From Streptomyces himastatinicus ATCC 53653 (lineage in GTDB: Bacteria > Actinomycetota > Actinomycetes > Streptomycetales > Streptomycetaceae), in assembly GCF_000158915.1 (NCBI RefSeq), contig NZ_GG657754.1:2490480-2551710 (forward strand): a stretch of DNA of 61,231 nucleotides, read 5' to 3'. Below the pieces are notes generated by a model. That model searched no databases. It was given only the letters and a program-made list of their open reading frames with translations, and had not been told where the DNA came from. The position numbers and the translations under genes were made by a program. Below, piece after piece: positions 16,952 through 25,961 of this stretch. Within the stretch, counting starts at the first letter, position 1. Each line of letters opens with the position of its first letter.

Positions 16952-18068
16952 GCCAGGAACCTCGACAATCCGCTGTCGGCGGGGGCCAGGGGACGCCCCG
17001 GCGCCGGGAGGTCGAACAGCAGCCGGGCGAGCAGTTCGGTGGAGGGTTCGGGCAGCGGGCCGTCCACCAGTCCGGCCAGCCTGCCGCGCTCCATCACCCG
17101 GTCCAGCCCGATGTAGCGCAGTCCGGTGAGGCTGTTGCGCCACGCCTGGGACAGCGGCAGGAAGCGTTCGGCGTTGGCGGAGAGCCACAGCACCTGTTCG
17201 GCGGAGGCCGGGACCAGCCGCAGCCACTTGCCGAAGTGCAGCGGCGACAGGGCGCGCGCCACCTCCAGCAGGCCGCGGATGGACGGGGCCCGCTCCCCGG
17301 CGGACAGATGGGTGACGACGGGCTCGGGGCGCGGTCCTGAGCGGTGCAGCCCGGCCAGCGCGTCCAGCAGGGTGCCCGCCGCCAGGTCGCGCGGCAGGAC
17401 GTCGACCCGGGCGCCGCGCATCGCGGGCAGCACCCGGCCGGGCAGCTCGTCCCACCGCTCGGCCAGCAGATACAGCGAGTTGCGCTTGCGGGTGGCGCCG
17501 GTCTGCGAGTCGCCGAGCAGCGCGGCGACCCGGCTGATGAGGACATCGGGCTCACCGGGGCCGTGCCGCCGCGTCAGCTCCTGTTCGGCCAGCCATTTGC
17601 TGTGCTCGTACGCGGTGCGGTGGCGGTCGGGGGCGAGCGGGGTCTCGGCGATCCGGCCGAGGGTGCCGCCCGCGACGAAGATCGAGGAGGCGTAACCGTA
17701 GACCACCCGGCGCCCGGAGCGGCGCTGGAGCTCGCGGGCGACCTCGTAGCCGCCCAGGGCACCCAGCACGTTGACGGCGTACAGATCGCGGCCGCTGCCC
17801 GCCCAGTTGGTGTCCCCGGCGAGGTTGACGACGGCGTCGACGTCCTCGGACAGCTCGTCCAGCTCCGCGTCCGTCAGCCCCCACAGCGGTTCGCGTACGT
17901 CGCCGCCGATCCGGGCCTCGGCGAGCGAGGGGAACAGCCGCTCGAAGGGGACCTGGCCGGGGCGGGAGCGGCGCACCAGCGGCACGATCTCGATCCCGCG
18001 CCGCGGGGCGATCTCGGCGACCGCGGTGCCGAGTTGTCCGGTGATTCCGGGTCAGCAGCAGTTTTCAT
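16948..18068 (-). CDS. Extended SDR (male-sterility/thioester-reductase-like) (2); frame broken at its start
   Basis: From about 17985 onward an open frame encodes an SDR with NLAGDTNW, the serine region YGYASSIFV and the active-site AYEHSKWLAEQEL. The Rossmann motif lies upstream in the same frame as GITGQLGTAVAEI, but a TGA precedes it. The true start is almost surely the ATG at 18068, which overlaps the acyl-CoA dehydrogenase stop as ATGA. Between them are two extra bases, one in the T-run at 18062-18065 and one in the G-run at 18049-18051. Removing both yields MKLLLTGITGQLG, a textbook SDR start, and 372 aa. A GTG start at 17985 would lack the cofactor motif. Likely role: carrier-bound acyl reduction or oxidation. 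Confidence 0.75.
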
Positions 18069-19312
18069 CCGAGATCGACACCCTCGTCGTAGGCGGCGGT
18101 GTCGGGCACCAGGCCCCCGGCGACCAGCTCCCACATCATCTCGTCGGTGCCGCCGCCGAGCCGGGCCAGCCGGGAGTCGCGCCACATGCGGGCGAGCGGC
18201 GTCTCGTCCTCGAGATAGCCGGGGCCGCCGAACAGGTGCATGCACTCGCTCATGACCTCTTCGACGAACCGCGCCGCCGTGGTCTTGAGCGCCGCGATCT
18301 CGCGGGTGCCGCACGCGCCGGGCACCGCTACGCCCTGGGCGGCGCTGTAGACCGCGTAGCGCAGCGCGATCAGCCGGGACGACAGTTCGGCCAGCCGCAG
18401 CCGCAGCGCCTGCTGTTCGATCAGCGGTTTGCCGAACTGCTTGCGGCGCTGGAGGTGGGCGGTGGCGAGCCCGATGGCGCGGGCCGCGCCGCCGACGGCC
18501 TGGGCGGCGATGGAGAGCCGTTCGTGGTTCAGCCCCCAGGTGGCGCCGAGCAGTCCGCCGCCGCGGCGGCCCACCAGGGCCTCGTCGGGGACCTCGGCGT
18601 CGATGACCATCCAGGTGGTGTCCAGCGCGGAGGTGCCCGCCTTGTCGAGCCGCTTGCGGGGTGTGAGCCCGTCGCGCGGTACGGCGAGCAGCCCGAGCCT
18701 GCCGTCGACCGGCCCCGAGCCCTCGTCCAGGCGGCACAGCAGCAGGGCGACGTCGCAGACCAGGCCGAGCGACAGATACTTCTTCTCGCCGGTGACCCGC
18801 CAGCCGCCGGGCGTCTTGCGGGCGACCGTGCGCACCCCGTTGAGGTCGGAGCCGCCGGTCGGTTCGGAGGCGCCGAGACAGCCGACGAGCCGCCCTTCCA
18901 GCGCCCCGGCCCGGTACTCGGCGAGCAGCGGGGAGTCCCCGAAGCGGGTGAGGATGGACAGGACCGTCTCGCAGTGCAGGCTGAGCCCGACGGACAGGCT
19001 GGCGTGTCCGAGCCGGCCGCTCTCCTCGGCGATGATCACACCGAGTCCGGGGTCGCCGTACGGGTCGGCCGGGGACGCGTCGCGCCAGCGCTCCTCGAAC
19101 AGTCCGGCGAGGCCGAGTTCGGCCAGCGCGTCGCGCGGGAAGAGCCCCTCGGCCTCGGCCTGCTCGGCGACCGGTTCGAAGGTCCGCCGCAGCAGCTCCG
19201 CGACGCTCTTACGGGTGTCCTCCACCCGCTCGCCGAACGGCCCGGCCGTGAAGAGGCGGGAGGTCTGCCCGGCCGGGGCGGTCTGCTCCGCCGGTGCGGC
19301 CACAACACTCAC
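18065..19312 (-). CDS. Acyl-CoA/acyl-ACP dehydrogenase
   Basis: A 415-aa FAD-dependent acyl-CoA dehydrogenase with the usual three parts: helical N-domain, middle beta-domain (GCLGASEPTGGSDL and GEKKYLSLG) and helical C-domain (HERLSIAAQAVGGAARAI and FGGPGYLEDETPLARMWRD). It introduces a C2-C3 double bond into acyl thioesters, or a more distal one in some carrier-bound members. The GTG at 19312 overlaps the FAAL stop by 4 bp. Adjacency to FAAL and an ACP implies the substrate may be acyl-ACP. Confidence 0.9.
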   Translation of the reverse strand: MSVVAAPAEQTAPAGQTSRLFTAGPFGERVEDTRKSVAELLRRTFEPVAEQAEAEGLFPRDALAELGLAGLFEERWRDASPADPYGDPGLGVIIAEESGRLGHASLSVGLSLHCETVLSILTRFGDSPLLAEYRAGALEGRLVGCLGASEPTGGSDLNGVRTVARKTPGGWRVTGEKKYLSLGLVCDVALLLCRLDEGSGPVDGRLGLLAVPRDGLTPRKRLDKAGTSALDTTWMVIDAEVPDEALVGRRGGGLLGATWGLNHERLSIAAQAVGGAARAIGLATAHLQRRKQFGKPLIEQQALRLRLAELSSRLIALRYAVYSAAQGVAVPGACGTREIAALKTTAARFVEEVMSECMHLFGGPGYLEDETPLARMWRDSRLARLGGGTDEMMWELVAGGLVPDTAAYDEGVDLG

Positions 19313-21012
19313 GAGTCGTTACGCTCCTTCAGTTCACCCGCCACGTACGACAGCCACAGCGAACGGCGGCGGGGCTTGCGGCTGGAGGTCAGGGGGATGG
19401 TGCCGCGCTTGACGTACAGCACCTCGGCATGGGCCGCGTCGCCGGTGAACGACGCGATGACGGACAGCGCGTCGTCGAGCCGGTCGCCCAGCGGGCGTTC
19501 GGTGACCACCAGCACCGTCGGTTCGCCCCCGGTGATCCCGGCGACGACGGTCGCGTACCGCCGGGAGATGGCCCCGGAGGCGACGAGTTCGAGTTCGATG
19601 TCCTCGACGAAGACGTTCTGGCCGTTGATCTTCACGCTGTCGCCGAGCCTGCCGATCACATACAGCTCGCCGTCCAGCAGGAACCCGGCGTCGCCGGTGT
19701 ACAGCCTGCCGTCGTGCAGTTTGGCCACGTCCTCGGGAGCGGGGTCGGCGTAGCCGTCGGCGACCGAGGGGCCCTCGACGTAGATCTCCCCGAGCACCCC
19801 TTCGGGCTGCGGGGCGCCGTCCTCGTCCAGGATCTCCACGCGCGCGGTCTCCAGCGGCGGACCGCAGGAGACCTGCCAGGTCCAGGGTTCGTCGACCGGT
19901 ACGGTGCTCAGCTCGACGACCTCGCTCACGTCCAGCTTCTCCCCGAGCCGCCGCTCCAGACCGCCCGCCCGCACCATCCGGGCGACGTGGTACTTGCTCA
20001 CCCCGGTGACCGCGAGGGTGCCCTCGGCCAGCCCGTACGCGGGCATCAGCGCCCGTACGTCGAAGCCGTGCGGGCCCAGCAGCGCGGCGAAGCGGGCCAG
20101 CACCGCGGGGTCGATCCGCTCCGCGCCGCTGACCACGGCGCTCAGTGCGGAGAAGTCCAGCCCTTCGAGGTCCTCGGGGCGGACCGCCGACAGCACCCGC
20201 TCGAAGCCGAAGTTGGGCATGCACATGTTGGAGTACGGGGTGCGTCCGTACTCGGCGATCCAGCCGCGGGTGTCCCGGATGAACTGCTCGGGCCGCATCA
20301 GCGCGTGCTCCACCTGGAGGGTCAGCGCGCCCAGCAGCCCGCCGACGAGACCCATGTCGTGGTAGAGCGGCAGCCAGGTGACCGCGCCGTAGCCCACCGG
20401 GTTCATCCAGCCCTGGATCATGCCCAGGTTGGTGGCCAGGTTGGCCATCGAGATGCGCAGTCCGCGCGGTGAGCCGCGGGAGCCCGAGGTGAACTGGAGC
20501 ACCGCCAGCTCGCCCCAGGCGCGCGGCGCCTCCTCGGGGCGGTCGGCGTAACTCGGCGCCAGCACCTCGGTGCCGCCGCCGAGCCGGGCGACGTTCTCCG
20601 CGACCACGTCGTGGTAGCGCGGGTCGGCGATGGCGTGGCGCGGATGGATGCGGGCGGTGATGGCCTTCAGCTGGTTCTGGTAGCCCTCTCCCCCGCGCAG
20701 CGCGAGCGGCAGGGGCAGGACGGACGGGGTGGCGCCGATCGCGAGCAGCCCGAAGAACTGCGTGACGAAGTCCTCCCCGCCGGGCAGCACCAGCGGCACC
20801 ACATCGCCGGGCCGCACCCCCGCGTCGGCGAGCGCGGCACCCGCGCCCAGGGTCCGCTGCGCCAGCTCCCGGTAGGTGAGCCGCTGCCAGGAGCCGTCGT
20901 CCAGCCGGAACCGCATCCCGCGCTCGTCCGACGGGTCGTCCAGCCAGCCGAAGACGCGGTCGTGGTCGGGTGTTTTCCGTTGCGCGCTGCGCTGCTGCGT
21001 TCGCTGCGACAA
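19309..21012 (-). CDS. Fatty acyl-AMP ligase (FAAL)-type enzyme
   Basis: A 567-aa ANL enzyme with FAAL hallmarks: P-loop FTSGSRGSPRG (174-184), LPLYHDMGLVGGLLG, MPAYGLAEGTL, and the C-terminal YTGDAGFLLDGELYVIGR then GDSVKINGQNVFVEDIE. This pattern (GN.. before the IE pair, preceded by YVIGR) separates FAALs from CoA ligases. FAALs activate free fatty acids and load them on an ACP. It starts 15 bp after the second ligase and overlaps the acyl-CoA dehydrogenase. With the ACP at 14153-14437 it should start an acyl chain that the dehydrogenase and SDRs modify. Chain length cannot be read. Confidence 0.88.
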   Translation of the reverse strand: MSQRTQQRSAQRKTPDHDRVFGWLDDPSDERGMRFRLDDGSWQRLTYRELAQRTLGAGAALADAGVRPGDVVPLVLPGGEDFVTQFFGLLAIGATPSVLPLPLALRGGEGYQNQLKAITARIHPRHAIADPRYHDVVAENVARLGGGTEVLAPSYADRPEEAPRAWGELAVLQFTSGSRGSPRGLRISMANLATNLGMIQGWMNPVGYGAVTWLPLYHDMGLVGGLLGALTLQVEHALMRPEQFIRDTRGWIAEYGRTPYSNMCMPNFGFERVLSAVRPEDLEGLDFSALSAVVSGAERIDPAVLARFAALLGPHGFDVRALMPAYGLAEGTLAVTGVSKYHVARMVRAGGLERRLGEKLDVSEVVELSTVPVDEPWTWQVSCGPPLETARVEILDEDGAPQPEGVLGEIYVEGPSVADGYADPAPEDVAKLHDGRLYTGDAGFLLDGELYVIGRLGDSVKINGQNVFVEDIELELVASGAISRRYATVVAGITGGEPTVLVVTERPLGDRLDDALSVIASFTGDAAHAEVLYVKRGTIPLTSSRKPRRRSLWLSYVAGELKERNDS

Positions 21013-21027
21013 GGTGACCTTCCCCCT

Positions 21028-22635
21028 CTATTCGGTCGGCCGGGTGTCCGGCCCGGGCCCGGCGGTCCGGTCCCGCAGCAGCCGCGCCAGCTCCAGCCGC
21101 TGCACTTTGGCGGTGGCGGTGCGCGGCAGTTCGTCCAGGCTCAGCTGCACCGGCGGGCGCATCGGGGCCAGCCGCGCGGCCGCCTCCGCCCAGCGGGCGA
21201 GGTCCAGTGGCCCGCCGTCCCGGGTCACCACGACCGGGGTCGGCGCGCCCTCCTCGCCGGGGACGACCACGACCTCAAGGAGGCCCTCGAGCCGCGACAT
21301 CAGCAGGTCCTCGGCCTCCAGCGCGCTGCCGAAGCCGGGGATGATGTCGACCTCGCGGTCGGAGACGTGCAGACAGCCCCAGCGGGTGCGGTAGCCGACG
21401 TCGCCCATCCGCCACCAGCCGTCGTCCAGCTGCCGCTGGAAGCGGGCGTCCTCGCCGAAGTAGGTGAGCGCCCGGCCGTCGGAGCGGACCTCGATGAAGC
21501 CGGGGTCGCCGGGCCCTGGGGTGCGGCCGTTGCGGTCGACCACCCGGACCGCCGTCATCCCGGGGAACGGGAAGCCGACGCAGCGTCCGTCGGCGGACAT
21601 CGCGCGCCGCCGCGAGGTGGCACGGCCGACGGTCGGCCCGACCTCGCTCTGTCCGTACAGCTGGAGGTGGAACGGGCGCCGGCGCCGGGACGCGCCCAGG
21701 ATCTTCCGTACGGTCCGCGGATGGATGGCGTCGAACGTGCTGCTCAGCGCCAGGACGTTGGACAGCGGCCCGCGCGGATCGTCGGCCAGCGGCTCCCACT
21801 CCACGAACGTATTGGGGTGGGCCTCCAGCACACCGGGCTTGACCTCGGCGAAGATGTCGGCGATCCGCTCGGGCGTGGCGTCCTTGGTGATGACGATCGG
21901 GAAGCCGCGCTTGAGCGCGATGGCGAGCGCGGTCACCAGCCGCGAGTGCACGAACGACACCCGTACGGCGAGGGTTTCGCGGCCGCGTATCAGCAGCCGG
22001 GCGCCGAGCGCCTGCGGGCGGTAGCGGGCGCGCAGCGACCGGGCGGTGTGCACGACGAGCTTGGGGGTGTCGGTGGTGCCGGAGGTGTGGGTGAGCAGCG
22101 CGGGACGCCGGGTCCTGGTCCGGGTGAACGGGCGCAGATGCGCGTCCGGGTCCCGCCGCAGCGCGGTGGTGCCCTCGGCCTCGCCGGTCACCAGAAAGAC
22201 CCGCTTGCAGCGCTTGGTGACATCCGGCGGCAACTCGCCGACCAGCTTCTTCTCGTCGGTGATCAGATGCGGCCAGTCACAGCGGTCCAGCAGCTCCGCG
22301 ACGACCTCGCCGGTGAGGCTGGGCGAGAGGGCGACGGGCACCGCGCCGACGCGGGCGACCGCGCAGGTGAGCAGGAAGATGTCGAAGCCGTCCTCTTTGT
22401 AGACGGCGACCTTGTCGCCCGGGCGTACCCGCAGATCACGCAGCGCGGATGCCATTTCGGCGACGAGATTCGCACAGGCGTAGACGGTGAGGTCGCTGCC
22501 CAGCTCCGGTGCGATGTCGAGTTCGTGGTCGAGGGTGATTTTCTGGTACGGGCTCTTCTTGGCAGCCCCGTCGAAGAAGGAGCCCAGGAACAGTCCCCTG
22601 TTCCCGATGCGTTGCAGAATCACGGTGGGCGTCAC
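21028..22635 (-). CDS. Adenylate-forming ligase (ANL superfamily), copy 2
   Basis: A 535-aa ANL enzyme related to the copy at 7343-8887. Its P-loop reads HTSGTTDTPK, with Asp where Gly is nearly universal. The A5 motif YGQSEVG and the A10 motif PRTATAKVQRLELARLL with its lysine are present. The listed start is a GTG at 22635, but a second in-frame GTG at 22623 has GAGGGG at better spacing and may be the true start. It follows an SRPBCC gene by 9 bp and precedes the FAAL by 15 bp. The altered P-loop could change rate or substrate. It may activate 3-hydroxyanthranilate or the acyl partner. Confidence 0.82.
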   Translation of the reverse strand: MTPTVILQRIGNRGLFLGSFFDGAAKKSPYQKITLDHELDIAPELGSDLTVYACANLVAEMASALRDLRVRPGDKVAVYKEDGFDIFLLTCAVARVGAVPVALSPSLTGEVVAELLDRCDWPHLITDEKKLVGELPPDVTKRCKRVFLVTGEAEGTTALRRDPDAHLRPFTRTRTRRPALLTHTSGTTDTPKLVVHTARSLRARYRPQALGARLLIRGRETLAVRVSFVHSRLVTALAIALKRGFPIVITKDATPERIADIFAEVKPGVLEAHPNTFVEWEPLADDPRGPLSNVLALSSTFDAIHPRTVRKILGASRRRRPFHLQLYGQSEVGPTVGRATSRRRAMSADGRCVGFPFPGMTAVRVVDRNGRTPGPGDPGFIEVRSDGRALTYFGEDARFQRQLDDGWWRMGDVGYRTRWGCLHVSDREVDIIPGFGSALEAEDLLMSRLEGLLEVVVVPGEEGAPTPVVVTRDGGPLDLARWAEAAARLAPMRPPVQLSLDELPRTATAKVQRLELARLLRDRTAGPGPDTRPTE

Positions 22636-22644
22636 CCCTCGCCA

Positions 22645-23175
22645 TCAGGAGGCGGTTTCGAGTGCGGCCTTGATACGGACGAGCGACTGCCGCATATCGC
22701 CGTCGATTTTGTCCGACCAGTCGTCGAGGAACTTCTTCACCTCGGCGTCGCTCATGCCGTGGAGAATTCCCCGCATGCCTTCGGTCAGTTCGCCCATCCA
22801 GAAGGCGTGGGTCAGCGTAACTCCGCCCGCCGTCGGCTCGACCGTGAACGACCATACGCTCTCCTGGGCGCGGCCGTCTTTGGTGCGCATGGCCCAGCTG
22901 AACACGCGCGGGGCGACGGATTCCACGACCTCGCATTGCGTGGTCCAGTCCCCGCGCACGACCGGCGCCCAGGCGACCACATCCGGTTCCCGGTGGTTGT
23001 GCGCGGTGAAGACGGAACCGACGGCCGACGGCTCTCCCTCGCTCCACTCCCCGCCCAGACACTCGGGGCTCCAGTCACCGCTGCGGGTGAGGTCGCTGAC
23101 ATAGGCGAAGACGGCGGCGGGATCGGCACGGATTTCGGTGGTGGCGTCCACGCGGAACGTTTCCGTGGAACTCAT
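22645..23175 (-). CDS. SRPBCC-family protein, copy B
   Basis: A 176-aa SRPBCC/polyketide-cyclase-like protein. The N-terminal strand reads FRVDATTEIRADPAAVFAYV, and the long C-terminal helix ends in RQSLVRIKAALETAS. The ATG at 23175 has GAGGGG about 11 nt upstream. Only 14 bp separate it from the isochorismatase gene. It might bind or cyclise a hydrophobic intermediate. It is not closely similar to copy A at 11132-11593 and has no recognisable catalytic residues. Confidence 0.75.
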   Translation of the reverse strand: MSSTETFRVDATTEIRADPAAVFAYVSDLTRSGDWSPECLGGEWSEGEPSAVGSVFTAHNHREPDVVAWAPVVRGDWTTQCEVVESVAPRVFSWAMRTKDGRAQESVWSFTVEPTAGGVTLTHAFWMGELTEGMRGILHGMSDAEVKKFLDDWSDKIDGDMRQSLVRIKAALETAS

Positions 23176-23189
23176 CGGTCGGCACCCCT

Positions 23190-23846
23190 CTATCGGGCGG
23201 AGGTCTTCTCGGCGGCCAGGAAGCCGAGCGTCTGCTCGGTGGTGTGGATCGCCGCGCAGCAGCGCGCGGCATAGTCCAGCGCGGACCGGTGGTGGTCGGC
23301 GGTGAAATCGGCGAGGGCGTCCGCCACCAGGAACGGCTGGATATCGGAGCTGAAGGCGTCGACCGCGGTCATCAGACAGCCGACATGGGCGTAGACCCCG
23401 CACACGATCAATTGGTCGCGGCCGGACTTCCGGATCAGATCACGGAGTTCGGAGCGGACGAAGGCGCTGTAACGCCATTTCGTCAGCACGGTGTCCCGGT
23501 CGGCCGGGCGCAGCGGTTCCACGATCCCGGTGTCCCGCTCGTGGGCGGACATCCCGGGACCCCAGAAGTCGTACAGCAGACCGCGCTGGCCGCGGTCCAT
23601 GTCGCCGGGCTGGGCCGAGTACACCACCGGCATGCCGAGCGCTGTGGCCCGGTCGCGCAGGGCGCGGGTGTTGGCCAGCAGCTCGCCGTACAGGGCGCTG
23701 CCCGGGTCGTAGGGCGCCAGGAAGTACTCCTGCATGTCGTGGAAGAAGAGGACGGCGCGCTCCGGGTCGGGCCGCCAGTCGACCTGGTTCTTCGGCAGAT
23801 CGGTCGCGGTCGGCATCGGATAGGGCGCGATGGCGGGAATGCCCAT
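23190..23846 (-). CDS. phzD: PhzD-like isochorismatase (ADIC hydrolase)
   Basis: A 218-aa isochorismatase-fold hydrolase very close to PhzD. It begins MGIPAIAPYPMPTA, shows the catalytic Asp37 in FFHDMQEYFL, Gln79 in YSAQPGDM, Lys123 in LTKWRYSAF, and CGVYAHVGCLMTAVDAFS. PhzD has Gly rather than Cys at the nucleophile position, and this protein matches that. It removes pyruvate from 2-amino-2-deoxyisochorismate to give trans-2,3-dihydro-3-hydroxyanthranilate. It lies 9 bp after the dehydrogenase and four genes downstream of the operon head, in keeping with one aromatic pathway. Confidence 0.92.
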   Translation of the reverse strand: MGIPAIAPYPMPTATDLPKNQVDWRPDPERAVLFFHDMQEYFLAPYDPGSALYGELLANTRALRDRATALGMPVVYSAQPGDMDRGQRGLLYDFWGPGMSAHERDTGIVEPLRPADRDTVLTKWRYSAFVRSELRDLIRKSGRDQLIVCGVYAHVGCLMTAVDAFSSDIQPFLVADALADFTADHHRSALDYAARCCAAIHTTEQTLGFLAAEKTSAR

Positions 23847-23855
23847 GGCCTTCTC

Positions 23856-24653
23856 TCACACCCCCAGAATGGCGCCGCCGTCGACGCACAGGTCCTGCAT
23901 GGTGATGTGCCGGGCCCGGTCGGAGGCGAGGAAGACCACGGCGTCCGCGATGTCGCCGGGTTCGGCGATCCGCCGCAGCGGGATTCCGGTCTTGTACGTG
24001 TCCATCGAACCGTCGAGGGTGGTCTGCCGGTCGGATTCCGCGGACCACAGCGAACGCAGCATGTCGGTATCGGTCGAACCGGGCGACACCACGTTGCAGC
24101 GGATTCCGTATTCCGCCAGTTCCAGTCCGAGGGACTTGGTGTAGAGGGACGCGGCGGCCTTCGAGGCGCCGTACGCCGCCATATGGACCCGGGGTATCCG
24201 TCCGGCGTTGGAGGCGACGGTCACGATGGCGCCCTCGCCGCGTTCCTTCATGCGCGAGGCGACGGCCCGGGAACAGTGGAAGACACCGTCCAGATTGATC
24301 GAGAAGATGGCCCGCCAATCGCGGTCCGACATTTCCAGCGCGGATCCGGCGCGCATCACTCCGGCCGCGTTCACCAGCAGGTCCACGGCGCCGAGTTCGG
24401 TTTCGATCCGGTCGACGACCTCGTTGATGCGGCCGCTGTCGGTGACATCGGCGGGAAAGGCGACGGCGGTCAGTCCGTCCGCCGCCATCTTCTCCACCAG
24501 ATCGGTCAGCCCGTCGGCGTCCTTGTCCACGGCGGCCACCAGAGTTCCGCGACCCGCGAGTGCCCGTGCGATGGCGGTTCCGATTCCGCCGGATGCGCCG
24601 GTGACGAGTGCGACCCGGCAGGCGATGTCGGCAGTGTCCTTGTGCTCGGTCAA
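23856..24653 (-). CDS. 2,3-dihydro-3-hydroxyanthranilate dehydrogenase (EntA-like SDR)
   Basis: A 265-aa classical SDR with TGASGGIG (18-25), NAAG near 95, catalytic Ser148, Tyr161 and Lys165 (YGASK) and SPGSTDTDML. EntA-like enzymes oxidise 2,3-dihydro-2,3-dihydroxybenzoate. Next to PhzC, PhzD and PhzE homologues the natural substrate is the PhzD product, giving 3-hydroxyanthranilate by NAD+-dependent aromatisation, as in benzoxazole antibiotic clusters. The start is a TTG at 24653 with AAGGTGAGGA just upstream. A 93-bp gap separates it from the DAHP synthase gene, so an internal promoter is possible there. Confidence 0.85.
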   Translation of the reverse strand: MTEHKDTADIACRVALVTGASGGIGTAIARALAGRGTLVAAVDKDADGLTDLVEKMAADGLTAVAFPADVTDSGRINEVVDRIETELGAVDLLVNAAGVMRAGSALEMSDRDWRAIFSINLDGVFHCSRAVASRMKERGEGAIVTVASNAGRIPRVHMAAYGASKAAASLYTKSLGLELAEYGIRCNVVSPGSTDTDMLRSLWSAESDRQTTLDGSMDTYKTGIPLRRIAEPGDIADAVVFLASDRARHITMQDLCVDGGAILGV

Positions 24654-24746
24654 ATCCTCACCTTCCTGAAAGAGAAGGGGCAGCCGCCGGGCGGAGCGAA
24701 GAGACGCCGCGTAGGTTCGGCGGATGTATTCCGAGTCTACGGATTC

Positions 24747-25961
24747 CTATGCGCGAATCCAGGTGCGCATCAATTCGGCTGCCTGGTCGGGATTCAGCCG
24801 CGGATCGCACAGCGTCGTATAGCGCTCGGCCAGTCGCTCGACCCCGTCGACCTTTCCGCCGAGACATTCGGTGACATCCGATGCGGCGACCTCGAGATGG
24901 AGTCCGCCGGGGTGCTCCCCCGCCACTTCCAGGACCCTCTTGCAGCGGACCGCCTCGTCCACGATGGCGCTGAGGTGACGGGTCTTCACCCCGCCCGCCC
25001 GCACGGTGTTGCCGTGCATCGGGTCGCTCAGCCAGACCGCCCGGTGGCCCCGGGCCCGTACGGCGGCCACCAGGGGCGGCAGCAGGTCGGCGACCCGCTC
25101 CGCGCCCATGCGCGCGATCAGGGTGAGTCTGCCGGGGGTCCGGTCCGGGTCCAGCAGGGCGCACACCTCGGCGAGTTCGCCGGGGTCGGCGGAGGGACCG
25201 AGCTTGAGCGCGACCGGGTTGGCCACCTGGGACAGCAGCCGCACATGGGCCGAACCGGGCGCTCTGGTGCGGTCGCCGAGCCAGGGCAGATGGGTGGAGG
25301 CGAGGATCCGCTGTCCGGCGTCGGTGCGGACCAGCGGCGCCTCGTAGTCGATGACCAGCGCGTCATGGCTGGCCCATGGCCCGTCGGGGAACGGCCCCGG
25401 GCGGCGTCCGGCGCGGCGGTCCCGGTCGCGGGCGAGGACCCGTAACACCTCGGCGCTCGCCTCGTACGCCCGCACCATCCGCCGCGGATCGTGCTCCCGC
25501 GCCCCGGCGGACGGGGCCTCGCCGTTGACCATGTGGCCGCGGAAGGCGGGCAGCGGCACCCCGTCGACGTCCTCGAAGGGGCTGCTGCGCGGCTTGGCGA
25601 ACTGGCCGCCGATCCGCCCGACCCGTAACACAGGGCCGTCGCCGCCGAGTTCATCGGCGAGGGCGTGCAGCACCGCCGTCTTGGCGCGGACGTGATCGGC
25701 GCCGGTCTCCTCGAAGCTCTCCGCGCAGTCGCCGAGCTGGACCATCCGCGCCCCGCCGGCCGCCACCACCGCCAGCGCCCGGCGCAGCCGGGCCAGTTCG
25801 GCGGCGGTCACCAGCGCGGGCGCGCTGGCCAGCGCGGCGCGGCTCGCCACGTAGTCCGGATGGGTCTTCCACTCCGGCTGCTGGGCGGCCACAGCCCCCT
25901 CGGGCCAGGGGAGTCCGGGCGCGGCCCGGGTGCCGTCGCCGATCACCGGTCGGCTTCGCAT
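24747..25961 (-). CDS. phzC: Class II 3-deoxy-D-arabino-heptulosonate-7-phosphate synthase (PhzC-like)
   Basis: A 404-aa plant-type DAHP synthase. Recognisable elements are MVQLGDCAESFEE near residue 72, RVGRIGGQFAKPRS, YEASAEVLR, ALKLGPSADP and WLSDPMHGNT, which hold the phosphoenolpyruvate, Mn2+ and erythrose-4-phosphate sites. It condenses PEP with erythrose-4-phosphate to feed the shikimate pathway. A pathway-dedicated copy raises chorismate supply. The ATG at 25961 overlaps phzE by 19 bp. A GTG at 25946 overlapping its stop as GTGA is equally possible and would match the local pattern. Confidence 0.92.
   Translation of the reverse strand: MRSRPVIGDGTRAAPGLPWPEGAVAAQQPEWKTHPDYVASRAALASAPALVTAAELARLRRALAVVAAGGARMVQLGDCAESFEETGADHVRAKTAVLHALADELGGDGPVLRVGRIGGQFAKPRSSPFEDVDGVPLPAFRGHMVNGEAPSAGAREHDPRRMVRAYEASAEVLRVLARDRDRRAGRRPGPFPDGPWASHDALVIDYEAPLVRTDAGQRILASTHLPWLGDRTRAPGSAHVRLLSQVANPVALKLGPSADPGELAEVCALLDPDRTPGRLTLIARMGAERVADLLPPLVAAVRARGHRAVWLSDPMHGNTVRAGGVKTRHLSAIVDEAVRCKRVLEVAGEHPGGLHLEVAASDVTECLGGKVDGVERLAERYTTLCDPRLNPDQAAELMRTWIRA

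Noticed and set aside
17874..18737. Minus-strand frame with MKTAADPESPD near its end as the SDR start
   Set aside because: It is the ATG of the SDR gene read in the wrong frame after the presumed inserted bases. The sequence beyond has no SDR pattern.
20611..25445. Plus-strand frames of 887 and 733 codons
   Set aside because: They are antisense to the FAAL, ligase, isochorismatase and DAHP synthase genes and show only G/R/V-rich sequence.
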